A stretch of 64,000 bases of DNA from positions 124,001 through 188,000 of the forward strand of contig CAZUCE010000003.1 of the NCBI GenBank assembly GCA_964619265.1, given 5' to 3'. Source of the DNA: CAZUCE01 sp964619265 (GTDB taxonomy: Bacteria > Planctomycetota > UBA1135 > GCA-002686595). A program made the translations under genes and the position numbers. This document shows positions 34,812 to 44,058 of this stretch, one piece after another. Numbering within the stretch: position 1 is the stretch's first letter; each line of letters starts with the position of its first letter. A model generated the notes under the pieces. It searched no databases, was not told where the DNA came from, and was given only the letters and a program-made list of their open reading frames with translations.

Positions 34812-35456
34812 CTAGAAGGTCAGGCTGTCCATCGCTTCTCCAAGCGCCTTCCAAACCGGATGTTGATCCCGCTCCTGCGGACTCGCCTGAACGCGCAATC
34901 GGCTCTTCCCCATGGTCGACTCGGTCACCTCGACAAACAGGTTCACTTCGATCGCCTCTCCGGTCTGAAAAGCGTCGAATGTGTGAACCACGCCCCCAAA
35001 GCCGGCCCCTTCCTCGCGGAAGCTCACGCTGGCCGGGTCCTCCGGGAGTTCGAAGGAGTTGCCCCTGCCCACCGCGCCGATCAGCCCGTCGTAGTACAGC
35101 TCGAACAGTTCCTCCAGGCGATCCACCCCGACCCCGGTTTCCTCGATCTCCATCAGGAACGCGTACGACCAAAAGTCCTCCGCCTCCGGCTCGAACATGC
35201 CGGGCGCGAACAGCAACACCTCGCGCCCAGCCGGGAGCCCCGGCGCGAATCCCGGGGGCAGCTCGATGGTCTCGCCTCGCCAGTCGCCCAGGTCCATCGG
35301 CATCTCGTCCATCGGCATCTCGTCCGTAGGCATCTGATCCGCCGTTGAAGGGGCCCGGTCCGGTAGAAGGTCCTGTTCCTGCACGGGCTCCTGCTCCTGC
35401 AAGGGGGCCTGACAGCCACAGAGGAGGAACGAACAGGTGGCGAGAGTGCGAATCAT
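34812..35456 (-). CDS. lipoprotein of unknown function
   Basis: A 214-residue lipoprotein: lipobox LLCGC, then a low-complexity linker with DEMPMDEMPMD repeats (from a 15-bp tandem repeat in the DNA near 35285-35330), then a globular alpha/beta domain. Blocks such as GREVLLFAPGMFEPEAEDFWSY, LFELYYDGLIGAVG and SVSFREEGAGFGGVVHTFDA suggest a compact domain without a known motif. The ATG at 35456 begins right at the signal. No family is recognised. Confidence 0.65.
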   Translation of the reverse strand: MIRTLATCSFLLCGCQAPLQEQEPVQEQDLLPDRAPSTADQMPTDEMPMDEMPMDLGDWRGETIELPPGFAPGLPAGREVLLFAPGMFEPEAEDFWSYAFLMEIEETGVGVDRLEELFELYYDGLIGAVGRGNSFELPEDPASVSFREEGAGFGGVVHTFDAFQTGEAIEVNLFVEVTESTMGKSRLRVQASPQERDQHPVWKALGEAMDSLTF

Positions 35457-36081
35457 GATGGCAGCGGGAGTATTGGATACGGTGGGCTGAGAATCTCGGG
35501 GCCAGTCTACGCCGGTGGAAGTGGCGACAGCGCCCCTCGTCCCAGCGGCGAGTTCGGAGCCTCAACGTTCCCCGGTCGCCCAGGTGACTCAACACAAGCC
35601 ATGAAAGTCCCGCACGGACCAACCTGATTTGAGCGTGACCGCGCGCTCGCTGCCGGCGTTGTGAGGGCCCTGATCAGCCTCGTCACCTGGAACTTGTGGC
35701 CAAAACCGGCCCCTTCACGCCCCTGCGGCTGACCCGGAACCTCTGGCCCCGGGCCGGCCAGAAGATGGAAGCCTGCGGCTCTACGCTTGAGGAGCCAAAT
35801 ACCGAGAACGAGCGCTCTGGAATTCCCTCAGGCCATTCAACGACCAAAGTCATCGACGCCGCGGGGCTAGAATTTCCTTTAACTTCCACTGGTTGCGACT
35901 GCGCTATTGGACGGGCACTCTCCAAAGGCCCGAAAACCCACAGCGCGGTCAAGGAGGCTAGATCGACTTCGGCTTCTCTCTTCTATTGAAATGCGGGTAG
36001 GATCGAGAAATCGGTCCACTTTAAAAACCGGTAGAAATCGATCTGGAAGATCGCTGCGCGGAAGCTGCCTCGATCTCCGGC
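35457..36081. other. intergenic region, 625 bp
   Basis: Divergent space between the lipoprotein and the first of the tandem paralogues. The right half (about 35860-36060) is clearly less GC-rich than the surroundings, as expected for a promoter region, but I cannot fix a promoter. No ORF of believable protein content, no tRNA and no long repeat seen. Confidence 0.5.
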
Positions 36082-37461
36082 GTGCAAAGAACCGTGACTT
36101 CCCCCCGCAAATTTCTTTGGGCTTTCGCCCTGAGCTTGGCCCTGGGTGTGGCTTGGTTCCTCTGGCCAAGTGGGACGCCGGCCCCTACCCGGGCGGCCGA
36201 GCGAAAAGGTGCCCTCGAGGTTCCCCAGTCCTCCACAGAACTGCGGCTGATCCCGTCAAAATCCGCAGACGTTGCTCGCGATTCCAGGCAACCGACTCTC
36301 GCGAATCGGTCTGAAATCGCAGCCCAGGAAGATGCCCCCGAGCCGCCTTCGACCGAGTTGCTCACCTCCTGGTATAGCCTCCTTTCCAACTCCGGCATTG
36401 AGTCCCTGGGCCTTCTGCTGCACCTGCCCCGGACCTGGAAGCGGAGCGACCTACGTGGCTTTCGCCTGGCTGTGGAGTCCTCGGGCCTGACGGCTCACGA
36501 GCTGCTGCTCGCCGCCGATCCGGCGATTCAACCAAATGAGGGCCTGCGCGCAGTGGCGCGAATGGCGACTGCGTTCAGCGCCGGTTTCGATTCGTCCGAT
36601 TCAGAGCGACTCGGACGGGATCTCGCTCGCATTCCGGATTCCAACGAAGCGTGGAATTCATTCGACTTAGATCGCGCCGGCGCGCTGTTTGCCCTGCTGC
36701 ACCGGGGAGAGAGCAGCCGCTTGGGCGGGGCCTACCGGGAACTCCGGCGAGGCTGGCCCGACAAGCTGGACGAATTCGCCCCGGGGCAAGGGTTTTTCAC
36801 GTCCCAATACCTGTCGGTGGCCTTCGACCTGGGCCTGGAGGTCGAACCGGGTTTGATCGAGTTCGTCTCGGACAGTGAGTTCGGGCTTGCGTTCGGAACC
36901 ACGGCAGCATGGCGTCATCGCATCAGCACCCTGGGTGACCTGGTAGGCGCCGCCGAGCGGGCAGCCACCGGACAGCCTGGCAGCGGGTTTCCCAGGCAAG
37001 CCCTGGCGGCGACCAAAGAACCCTGGGCCCGAGCCAATCTGCTCGACATATTCGATTCGGCGCCCAAGACGGTCTCCGGCAGGTACCTGCGGGGGTCCGC
37101 GGCCTGCGGACTCCTCGGCATCGGAGACCAAGCTTCTCTAACCGCCTTTGAGGACCTGTTCGGTCAAGCCACACCCGACGGGGAACCGCCGGCCTTCATC
37201 AAAATGGCTCTCTCGGAGGACCTGACGATTCCGGCTGCCGTGAACGCCATCTCTCTGCTCGACTCCCGGCGGCTGAGCGCAGGTCATCGCAAAATCCTGC
37301 TGGAGCAGATCTTGAAGCAAGTACGCCCACTGGGTTGGTCGCCCGCCTTGCAGGACCTAGGAATTGGAGCCAGAGAGCGACTGAGTCAAGCCATGACGAC
37401 CTATGCGAACGATGAGGAGTACCTCGCGAAACTCAAGCAACTTCAGGAGCTGCTTCCTTAG
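36082..37461 (+). CDS. membrane-anchored protein of unknown family, first of a tandem pair
   Basis: A 459-residue protein with a transmembrane anchor near residues 11-29 and a low-complexity linker to about 90, then a mostly helical domain. Blocks shared with the next gene: WKRSDLRGFRLAVESSGLTAHELL, FDLDRAGALFALLHRG, AAWRHRIS, RGSAACGLLGIGDQASL, AFEDLFGQA, SEDLTIPAAVNAISLLDSRR and RPLGWSPAL. The repeated helix pairs suggest a HEAT/TPR-like scaffold, but the pattern is not a known repeat. The start is a GTG at 36082. No family is recognised; the two genes are 78 bp apart in the same direction and are duplicates. Confidence 0.7.
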   Translation: MQRTVTSPRKFLWAFALSLALGVAWFLWPSGTPAPTRAAERKGALEVPQSSTELRLIPSKSADVARDSRQPTLANRSEIAAQEDAPEPPSTELLTSWYSLLSNSGIESLGLLLHLPRTWKRSDLRGFRLAVESSGLTAHELLLAADPAIQPNEGLRAVARMATAFSAGFDSSDSERLGRDLARIPDSNEAWNSFDLDRAGALFALLHRGESSRLGGAYRELRRGWPDKLDEFAPGQGFFTSQYLSVAFDLGLEVEPGLIEFVSDSEFGLAFGTTAAWRHRISTLGDLVGAAERAATGQPGSGFPRQALAATKEPWARANLLDIFDSAPKTVSGRYLRGSAACGLLGIGDQASLTAFEDLFGQATPDGEPPAFIKMALSEDLTIPAAVNAISLLDSRRLSAGHRKILLEQILKQVRPLGWSPALQDLGIGARERLSQAMTTYANDEEYLAKLKQLQELLP

Positions 37462-37539
37462 ACCCGCCGGCTTTTGAGGCTTCAGGACAGGAGATTCAAC
37501 CCACAGCCGAGCTTTCTGGAAGCGCGTTAACATCAAATC

Positions 37540-38955
37540 ATGCGTTCCGAGCCCAGCGTCACCCGCCCTGTGAAGTTCTGGGTCCCGCTGGTTTTCCTGC
37601 TGGGTTTGGTCGCACTCGGCGGGTGGCTTGTTCTTGGGCAGGGCCGCTCCCACGGGGCACCGGCGAGATTATCGGGGCAAGAGCCGATCGCGGTGAACCA
37701 GCCAGCTCCACTCCAAGGAGCCCTCCCCTCCCCGAACCCAGCTTCGAGGATCGCGGTCGAAGAAGAGCTCACGATGGATCCTGAGAGATCGGGGCAGGCC
37801 GTTCATCCGGAGGCTCTGCACCTGGACTGGGAAGGCCTGCTCACCGAGTGGTTTCACCTCATTGAGACACACGCAAAGGGGGATTTTCGCAACCTCTGGA
37901 AGCCCTTTAGCCCCTGGAAGCGAGTGGACCTTCGGCCCCTGCGGGAACGGGTCCTCGCTTCGGGCCTCACGGCCGCGGACTTGCTCGACGGGGAGCGGCT
38001 CGAGTCGCTGGAGATTGCAGGCGAACCGAGCCCCCGCGAACTCCGAGCCACGGCTCGGGTGGCTTCGTTGTTCGCTCCAGGTTTCGCGGACAAAGAGGCT
38101 CGGGCCCTTTGCCGAACCTTGGCCCTGGGCGCGAGGGGCGATGCGAACCGATTCAACTGGGCGGACTTCGATCGCGGCAGCGCTCTTTTCGTGCTTTTGC
38201 ACAGGGACCGCACCGACCTGGCCTTGGAGAGCTACTCAGAGATGTTCGTGCCGTTCCCCGCCGACTTCGACCATGTGGCAAATCCTGCGGAATACCTGGT
38301 GTTTGTGTTCTTGGGTCTCACGCTTGAGCTAGAGCTCGGTTCCCCGCTCTTTTTGGTCGATCCCCTGCTCGAATTCGAGCGACTCTCGACCAGCTCGCTG
38401 TCGCTCGCCTGGCGCCATAGGATTCAGATCCAAGGAGGCTTCGAAAGTCTCGAAACAAGCGCTCGCAGCTTAGACCGACCCTCGAAAATCTACCTGCGCG
38501 CGATCGTCGCCACGACGCTCCCGTGGACCCGAGGCAAGCTGCTCGAACTTGTCGCCGAAGCACCAGCCGACGAAACCGGGGATGCTGTGCGCGGTGCAGT
38601 TGCCTGTGGGCTGCTCTCGCTCGGCGACTCGGGTTCGCTCATCGAGTTTGAAGACCTGTTCCAGGCGGCCTCCGATTCGGGGGCTCAGTCGATCGAGTCC
38701 GCCCTGCGAGCGGACCTGACCCTGCCCGCTGCCCTCCATGCGCTCCAACTCCTCGGTTCGCGCGTCCTGGACGGAGCGCATCGCAACAGCCTGCTGCAGA
38801 GTTTGGAGGAGCATGTCCTACCCCTTTCCTGGTCGCCGCTGCTGGCCGAGCAGCGTGCCGCCGCACTAGCCGCCCTGGACCGGGCCGAGTTTTCCTTTGC
38901 GGACGATCCCGAGGTCCTTCTCCGCCTAGATAGCTTGCGGTCTAAAATTCGCTGA
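37540..38955 (+). CDS. membrane-anchored protein of unknown family, second of a tandem pair
   Basis: A 471-residue paralogue of the upstream gene. A hydrophobic anchor (FWVPLVFLLGLVALGGWLVL, about residues 13-32) precedes a linker and a helical domain with the same blocks: WKRVDLRPLRERVLASGLTA, FDRGSALFVLLHRD, LAWRHRIQ, RGAVACGLLSLGDSGSLIEF, EDLFQAAS, RADLTLPAALHALQLLGSR and LPLSWSPLL. The identity between the two is modest (my estimate, one third in the aligned blocks), so the duplication is old. The start is an ATG. No catalytic motif is evident. Confidence 0.72.
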   Translation: MRSEPSVTRPVKFWVPLVFLLGLVALGGWLVLGQGRSHGAPARLSGQEPIAVNQPAPLQGALPSPNPASRIAVEEELTMDPERSGQAVHPEALHLDWEGLLTEWFHLIETHAKGDFRNLWKPFSPWKRVDLRPLRERVLASGLTAADLLDGERLESLEIAGEPSPRELRATARVASLFAPGFADKEARALCRTLALGARGDANRFNWADFDRGSALFVLLHRDRTDLALESYSEMFVPFPADFDHVANPAEYLVFVFLGLTLELELGSPLFLVDPLLEFERLSTSSLSLAWRHRIQIQGGFESLETSARSLDRPSKIYLRAIVATTLPWTRGKLLELVAEAPADETGDAVRGAVACGLLSLGDSGSLIEFEDLFQAASDSGAQSIESALRADLTLPAALHALQLLGSRVLDGAHRNSLLQSLEEHVLPLSWSPLLAEQRAAALAALDRAEFSFADDPEVLLRLDSLRSKIR

Positions 38956-39069
38956 TTCGGCTCGGCCCAAGGAAGCCGTCCGAAGGAACCGTGTGGCTCA
39001 CGGTGAGCAACGTACATTCGGGCCTGCGCCCCTCGCTGGGCAGCCCTCCTGTCCCCCGCCCCGCCCACC

Positions 39070-40212
39070 GTGAAAACCGCTCCCCGTCTCGCCGGTCTGT
39101 CCGGCTCCGCGATTCGCAAGATGTCCGACGGAGCACCGGCCGGAGCGATCGCGCTCGGACTTGGCGAACCGACCTGGCCGATGCACGGGGCCGCGGCCCA
39201 GGCCCTCGCCGCGACCCACGGCGTGTGCTCCTACGGCCCCCAGGGCGGCCGCCCTGAGTTGATCGAGGCCATCGCCGGCTACCACGGCGCGCGCGCCGAA
39301 CAGATCCTGGTCACGGTCGGCGCCCAGGAAGCCATGAACACCGTGGCCCAGTCCTACCTGGGCCCCGGCGATGCGGCCCTGGTTCCGGACCCCGGTTTTG
39401 TCGGATACCGCGGCGTCGTCCAGCTCGCCGGAGCCGAGGCGGTTGCCTACCCGCTCGACGAGAGCCAGGGCTTTGACCTGTGCGCGGATCGCCTGATCGA
39501 AGTCTTGGAGCGAACGCCAAACGCACGGGTCGTCTTTCTGTGCAGTCCTTCCAACCCGACCGGGGGCGGCGCATCCCTTGGAGCCCTGAAGGCCGTAGCG
39601 CAAGCTTGCGAGAAGCGCGACGTGCTGGTGGTGTCCGACGAGGTGTATCGCGAGTTGCACCTGGGCCCCCGGCCGGCCAGCCTGCGCGACGCCACGGACT
39701 CCGGATTGGTGCTGCAGTCGATGAGCAAGGGCTTCGCCGCGCCCGGCCTGCGCGTCGGCTGGGTATTCGGCGAGCCCGAGCGAATCGCGCCCTTGCGCAT
39801 CTCCCACGGCTACGGCGTCACAACCGCCGCAACGCCGGCCCAGCTGGCGGCCGCGGCCCTGCTCGAAAACGCGAGCGAAGTCCTGGCCGCCTCGCAGGGC
39901 GAGGTTCGCGCGCGCTTCGAAGCGCTGCGAGAAGCAGCCGGGGAGTTCCTGGGTTCCGAACCGACGCCGCCCGCCGGCGGCTTCTATCACTTCCTGCCGC
40001 TGCCCGAAGCCGCCCACGCGGATCCGTTCGCCTGGTGCTTGCAGCTCCGCGACGAAGCCGGTGTCGTCCTGGTACCGGGCCTCGCATTCGGCGAAGCCGG
40101 GCGGGGCCACGCGCGCCTGTCCTTCGCGGCGCCCCCCGATTCCGTGCGCGAAGGCGTCAGGCGTTTCGCGGGCTTCTGCGCTAGCCCGTCTTCCGGGACC
40201 GCCCGGACCTGA
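39070..40212 (+). CDS. PLP-dependent aminotransferase, class I/II
   Basis: A 380-residue aminotransferase. IALGLGEPTWP near the start, SYGPQGGRPELIEAIAGYHG (the N-terminal substrate region), CSPSNPTGGGASL and SDEVYRELHLG are typical, and QSMSKGFAAPGLRVGW has the Schiff-base Lys. The C-terminal Arg-containing RLSFAAP ends the small domain. It is similar in class to the gene at 373 but the two are not near-duplicates. The GTG at 39070 is taken as the start. Followed by a hairpin at 40229-40266 and an EamA transporter, in the same direction; an amino-acid exporter would fit, but this is inference. Confidence 0.88.
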   Translation: MKTAPRLAGLSGSAIRKMSDGAPAGAIALGLGEPTWPMHGAAAQALAATHGVCSYGPQGGRPELIEAIAGYHGARAEQILVTVGAQEAMNTVAQSYLGPGDAALVPDPGFVGYRGVVQLAGAEAVAYPLDESQGFDLCADRLIEVLERTPNARVVFLCSPSNPTGGGASLGALKAVAQACEKRDVLVVSDEVYRELHLGPRPASLRDATDSGLVLQSMSKGFAAPGLRVGWVFGEPERIAPLRISHGYGVTTAATPAQLAAAALLENASEVLAASQGEVRARFEALREAAGEFLGSEPTPPAGGFYHFLPLPEAAHADPFAWCLQLRDEAGVVLVPGLAFGEAGRGHARLSFAAPPDSVREGVRRFAGFCASPSSGTART

Positions 40213-40228
40213 TTCTGTTCGCAGCGAA

Positions 40229-40266
40229 GCGCTAGCTCGCGGAGGGGATTCCTCGCGGTCTAGCGC
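40229..40266 (+). terminator. stem-loop downstream of aminotransferase
   Basis: GCGCTAG at 40229-40235 pairs with CTAGCGC at 40260-40266, and an inner CGCGGAGG/CCTCGCG stem with one bulged base continues it. It is 16 bp past the aminotransferase stop and 23 bp before the EamA start. No T-tract, so the effect may be partial. Confidence 0.5.
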
Positions 40267-40289
40267 ATCCGGAGCGACCCCCAAGGCCC

Positions 40290-41162
40290 ATGCCGACCGA
40301 AGCGTTGCTCCTCGTCCTTTCGGCGGCGCTCCTGCACGCGATCTGGAACCTGGCCGCGAAGCGCGCCGGCGGCGACTACCGGTTCACCTTCTTGGTCGGT
40401 CTGCTGGTCGCCGTCCTCTGGAGCCCCGCGGCGCTGTGGCTCGGTTGGAGCGCCCTGCCGACCTGGGGAATCGCGCAGTGGAGCGCGATCTTCGGAAGCG
40501 CTGTCTTACACCTCGGCTACTTCGTGGTTCTGCTGCGTGGCTACCGAGCCGCCGACCTCACCGTCGTCTATCCCGTCGCCCGCGGAAGCGCACCTTTGGT
40601 GACCGCGCTCGCTGCGCTGCTCCTGCTGAATGAGCAGCTGTCGACGCTCGCCGCGACCGGAGTGCTGGCCGTCTGCGGTGGCATCCTCTTGCTCGCCGGC
40701 GGAACCCAGTTCTTCCGCGGAAGTTCGAACCCCAAGCGCCTGCAGGCAGGTTTGCGCTGGGGAATTTGCACCGGACTGCTCATCGCCGGCTATTCCGTCC
40801 TCGACGGTTTCGCGGTCAAGAAGCTCGGCATCCATCCTTTGATGATGGATTACTTCGGCAATGCCCTTCGCGTTCCGCTGCTGCTCCCGTTTGTTTGGCC
40901 AAAGCGCGCGACGCTCGCCACGACTCTCGCGCCCCAGTGGAAGGCGGCACTGATGGTCGCCACGCTAGGCTCCCTCGGCTACATCCTGGTCTTACAGGCC
41001 GTCACGCTCGCGCCGCTCTCCCACGTGGCTCCGGCGCGCGAGGTCTCGATGGTGCTGGCCGCCCTGCTCGGCGGGAAGCTACTGGGCGAAGAGGACCGCG
41101 GCCTGCGGCTCCTTGGAGCCGCAGTGATGACCACCGGCGTCATCCTGCTAGCCATCGGCTGA
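40290..41162 (+). CDS. EamA/DMT-family transporter
   Basis: A 290-residue membrane protein with about ten hydrophobic helices in two halves. Typical EamA blocks are ALLHAIWNLAAKRAGGDYRF, YPVARGSAPLVTALAALLLL with NEQLS, and ending HVAPAREVSMVLAALLGGKL with LGEEDRGLRLLGAAVMTTGV. Family members export amino acids and other metabolites or move sugars. The start is an ATG. Downstream of an aminotransferase in the same direction with a hairpin between, so they may be partly linked. The substrate is unknown. Confidence 0.9.
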   Translation: MPTEALLLVLSAALLHAIWNLAAKRAGGDYRFTFLVGLLVAVLWSPAALWLGWSALPTWGIAQWSAIFGSAVLHLGYFVVLLRGYRAADLTVVYPVARGSAPLVTALAALLLLNEQLSTLAATGVLAVCGGILLLAGGTQFFRGSSNPKRLQAGLRWGICTGLLIAGYSVLDGFAVKKLGIHPLMMDYFGNALRVPLLLPFVWPKRATLATTLAPQWKAALMVATLGSLGYILVLQAVTLAPLSHVAPAREVSMVLAALLGGKLLGEEDRGLRLLGAAVMTTGVILLAIG

Positions 41163-41170
41163 GGCCCGTT

Positions 41171-42070
41171 CTAAAGCCGGCCATGAGCTTCCCCAAAGGC
41201 AAGTGAAGCGCGCTCGAGCGACGCCTTAGCCTCTTGCGGATAGCCGTCAACAGCCGCCGACCAGGATCGATTGAGATCTCGCTCCGCAGTCGAAAAGACA
41301 CTCATAAACTCGGCGTAGGCGCCCACACCCATTCGCTGTGCTAAGACCGAGCGCCGTTCGACCAAGGCGAGAACCCCCTCGCCGACTTGTTCGATTTGCT
41401 CTGCAGCAACCGAGGCTTCGAGGCCTTCCACGTTGGGAATCAACGCTTCGGCTCCCCGATGCACTTCGGACAGGATGCCCTTGAGCTCCTCGTAACCCGA
41501 CCTCTTTTCATCTCCGGTCGACTCGCTGCTTTTCGAGCCGGAGGACTTCCCGAGGAACACGGCGGCCAGCATCATCCCGACCGCAAGCAGGAACCACCAG
41601 AGGGCCCCCCAACGATCAAAGCTCCAGGGGCCGGGGACTTTCAGGGTGACTTCGCTCACGCCGCTCTCAGCCAAGCGCTCGAGCGCAGATTCATCCAGGA
41701 AAGCACCTGCCGACAGAAGTGGCCTAGCCCCCTCGGCATCGGGGTCTTGATCTGCGCCCCAGATCTCCGTCTCGAGGACGCGCTCGGCGACTTCCTCTGG
41801 ATCGGAAAAGCGGATCGTCTCGGAGGTTATGGGATGCCGGAGAACCTTGATTTCCGCAAAGCCCGCGTCCGTGAGGTTCGTCAAAACCTCCCCGGCGACC
41901 ACGGTGCCTGCCCCAAAAACTCCGAGCGCTTCGAATAAAACGGCCGGCGGCTCGGCGCTGGCCAATTCCTCGATCGTCGCGGGCACCCAAGGTTTTTCAC
42001 CTTCAGCGGCAGCCAGCGCGCCGAGAATCGTGCCGGTGAGCAGGAGGATGGAACTAAGTGTTTTCTTCAC
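41171..42070 (-). CDS. signal-peptide, single-pass membrane protein of unknown function
   Basis: A 299-residue protein: signal peptide LSSILLLTGTILGALAAAEG, a periplasmic domain of about 150 residues (with ADQDPDAEGARPLLSAGAFLD), a transmembrane helix near 170-190 (WGALWWFLLAVGMMLAAVFL), and a cytoplasmic helical C-terminus with a Ser/Lys-rich spacer and AEALIPNVEGLEASVAAEQI. The GTG at 42070 is chosen from a frame open to 42166, because the upstream part is Arg/Cys-rich and overlaps the OPT gene. Starts 11 bp after the OPT transporter stop, so the two are co-transcribed and may form a complex. Confidence 0.65.
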   Translation of the reverse strand: MKKTLSSILLLTGTILGALAAAEGEKPWVPATIEELASAEPPAVLFEALGVFGAGTVVAGEVLTNLTDAGFAEIKVLRHPITSETIRFSDPEEVAERVLETEIWGADQDPDAEGARPLLSAGAFLDESALERLAESGVSEVTLKVPGPWSFDRWGALWWFLLAVGMMLAAVFLGKSSGSKSSESTGDEKRSGYEELKGILSEVHRGAEALIPNVEGLEASVAAEQIEQVGEGVLALVERRSVLAQRMGVGAYAEFMSVFSTAERDLNRSWSAAVDGYPQEAKASLERASLAFGEAHGRL

Positions 42071-42081
42071 GAGGGATCCTC

Positions 42082-43908
42082 TTACTGGAGCAGGCTGACA
42101 ACGGCGAACGCGACACCCAGCAGGCCTTCGCCCACCAGCAATCCGGCGGCGAACGGCACGCCCCAATTCTCACACCAGCTCGTGCCGAACTTCTTCTGAC
42201 AGCCCATCTGAATGAGGCAACCGAGCCCGTAGGGAAGCAGGTAGACCAACGGTAGGTACATCGAAAGACCGACGAGTACGCCGAGCCCTGAAAAGGCGGC
42301 AAGCGAAAGCAACGCGCCGAGCAGGCCGCCCATTCCGTAGAGGTGAACCGGCGCATCTCCGCCTCGAATGCCCTCGATGGCGGCCATCAAAGCCTGCGCC
42401 TGGGGAGCTGGTGAACGCTCGCCGCCAAACGCAATGCCCTCGGCCTGCAAGTTGGACTTCGCAATCAGATAAAGCGTGCCCAAACACACGATTGGCCCGA
42501 TACCGACCACCAGCAGCTCCATGAACTGTTGACGCAAGGGGAGCGAACCCACCATGTGACCGGTCTTGAGGTCCTGCATCATGTCGGCGCACAGCGTGAT
42601 CGAAACGCACACGGCACCACCGATCAGGACAGCAGGGCCGACCTGATTGCCGGTCAGCAAGAGGCAGATCATGACGGTCAAAAGAGCCATGCCCGAGATC
42701 GGCGACCAGTCTGTCATGCCAGTGCACTGGGCGATGATGATCCCAGAGAACCACATCCACACGGTCCCGACTGTAGCGATCAAGGCGGCCTGTCCGACGC
42801 TGCCATCGCTGATCGTTCCAAGCGCCGCGCCGAACAGGACGAGGAAAGCCAGCACCACCGCGACGTAAAGCACGCTGAGGGGAAGCTCGGAACGCTCCGA
42901 ACCGCCTTGCCCCGAGCCCTGCCGCATCGATCCCAGCGCCGCCTTGATCGCGGGAAACGCGACCAACAAGCCGATGAACGCGCCGCCCATCAGCATGCCG
43001 ATCCCCAACGGACGGTTGACCTTGTCGCGAGCCCAGCCGCCCATGTCCGCCGGAGCCACGTCACCCGGGATCCAGCCCTGCCAGTCCATCACCGGGGTGA
43101 TGATCCAAAAGGCCAGGACGCCACCTGCAAGCACGAACAAACCGGGACGTCCCGTGATGAAGCCGGCCCCGAGCGCAAAGGGTGCAAGCGCCCAAATGAA
43201 GCTCATGTTCTCCGGCCATGGAATTCCAAAGGACCGTAAGGCCGCGCCCATATCGAGTGCATCGGCGCTGAGCCAGTCCAGGCCGAAGTTTGCGTAGGTG
43301 GGGATGCCGAATGAATCTAGTACGTCTGCCTGCGTGAAGAAGAACAGCACCATCGAAACGAAGATGCCGGTCAACAGCACCTGCGACTTGCGCACGCCTT
43401 CCCCGGGCGATTTCAAGACTGCCGCGACCGCCGTACCGGTCGGAAAGCGCAGCCGGTCCAACTCGATCATCTGCTTGCGCGTCGGGATGATGAACGCCAC
43501 CCCCAAGATCGCCCCTGCAACGCACGCGCCGGCGAGCAGACCGAAAGGCACGTGAATGCCCATCATGAACAACACCGGGATCGTGAAGATGACACCCGAG
43601 TTGGAGGTGTTTACCGACGAGGCGATGGTCTGCGCCAGGTTGTTCTCGACCACCGAGCCCTTATTCAGCACCCCTCGCAGCACACCCCAGCCCAACACCG
43701 CAGCAATCGCACTTCCGCCGAGGGTGAAGCCAATCTTCAAGCCGCTGTAGGTGATCGCGGCATTCATCACGACCCCGATCAGAACCCCAAACAGGATCGC
43801 TTCGGGGGTGACCTCCCGGTAGCGCTTCTGGAAGACCTGAGCGAGCAGGCCGTGGTCGGCTCGGGAACTCGCGGAGTTCTCCGCGGACGGAGGGGGGGGC
43901 GGCGCCAT
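42082..43908 (-). CDS. OPT-family oligopeptide/metal-chelate transporter
   Basis: A 608-residue protein with about 14 hydrophobic helices. OPT hallmarks: YSGLKIGFTLGGSAIAAVLG, ASSVNTSNSGVIFTIPVLF, and the C-terminal-half ADMMQDLKTGHMVGSLPLRQQ (the D.KTG..VGA.P..Q motif of the family). The family takes up oligopeptides or metal-siderophore/iron chelates by proton symport. The first 20 residues are a Pro/Ser-rich cytoplasmic tail. Downstream is the small membrane protein at 41171. A 150 bp gap separates the start from the large hydrolase gene in the same direction, which should hold its promoter. Confidence 0.88.
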   Translation of the reverse strand: MAPPPPPSAENSASSRADHGLLAQVFQKRYREVTPEAILFGVLIGVVMNAAITYSGLKIGFTLGGSAIAAVLGWGVLRGVLNKGSVVENNLAQTIASSVNTSNSGVIFTIPVLFMMGIHVPFGLLAGACVAGAILGVAFIIPTRKQMIELDRLRFPTGTAVAAVLKSPGEGVRKSQVLLTGIFVSMVLFFFTQADVLDSFGIPTYANFGLDWLSADALDMGAALRSFGIPWPENMSFIWALAPFALGAGFITGRPGLFVLAGGVLAFWIITPVMDWQGWIPGDVAPADMGGWARDKVNRPLGIGMLMGGAFIGLLVAFPAIKAALGSMRQGSGQGGSERSELPLSVLYVAVVLAFLVLFGAALGTISDGSVGQAALIATVGTVWMWFSGIIIAQCTGMTDWSPISGMALLTVMICLLLTGNQVGPAVLIGGAVCVSITLCADMMQDLKTGHMVGSLPLRQQFMELLVVGIGPIVCLGTLYLIAKSNLQAEGIAFGGERSPAPQAQALMAAIEGIRGGDAPVHLYGMGGLLGALLSLAAFSGLGVLVGLSMYLPLVYLLPYGLGCLIQMGCQKKFGTSWCENWGVPFAAGLLVGEGLLGVAFAVVSLLQ

Positions 43909-44058
43909 GGATTCCTGCTCGAAAGGGACTTGGGAGGCAGATCGGCCTGGCCCTCGCCATCGAGCGCCACTCGCCGAACCGCCTGATCCGTCGCGCTCAT
44001 CCTAAGGCTGGCCCGGCGGCTCGATCGAGCACGCCGAGCGGCAACGGAGCGCGAGGCG

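Noticed and set aside
35696..35989. small plus-strand frame in the 625-bp gap
   Set aside because: No homology pattern, no ribosome site, and a similar frame exists on the other strand.
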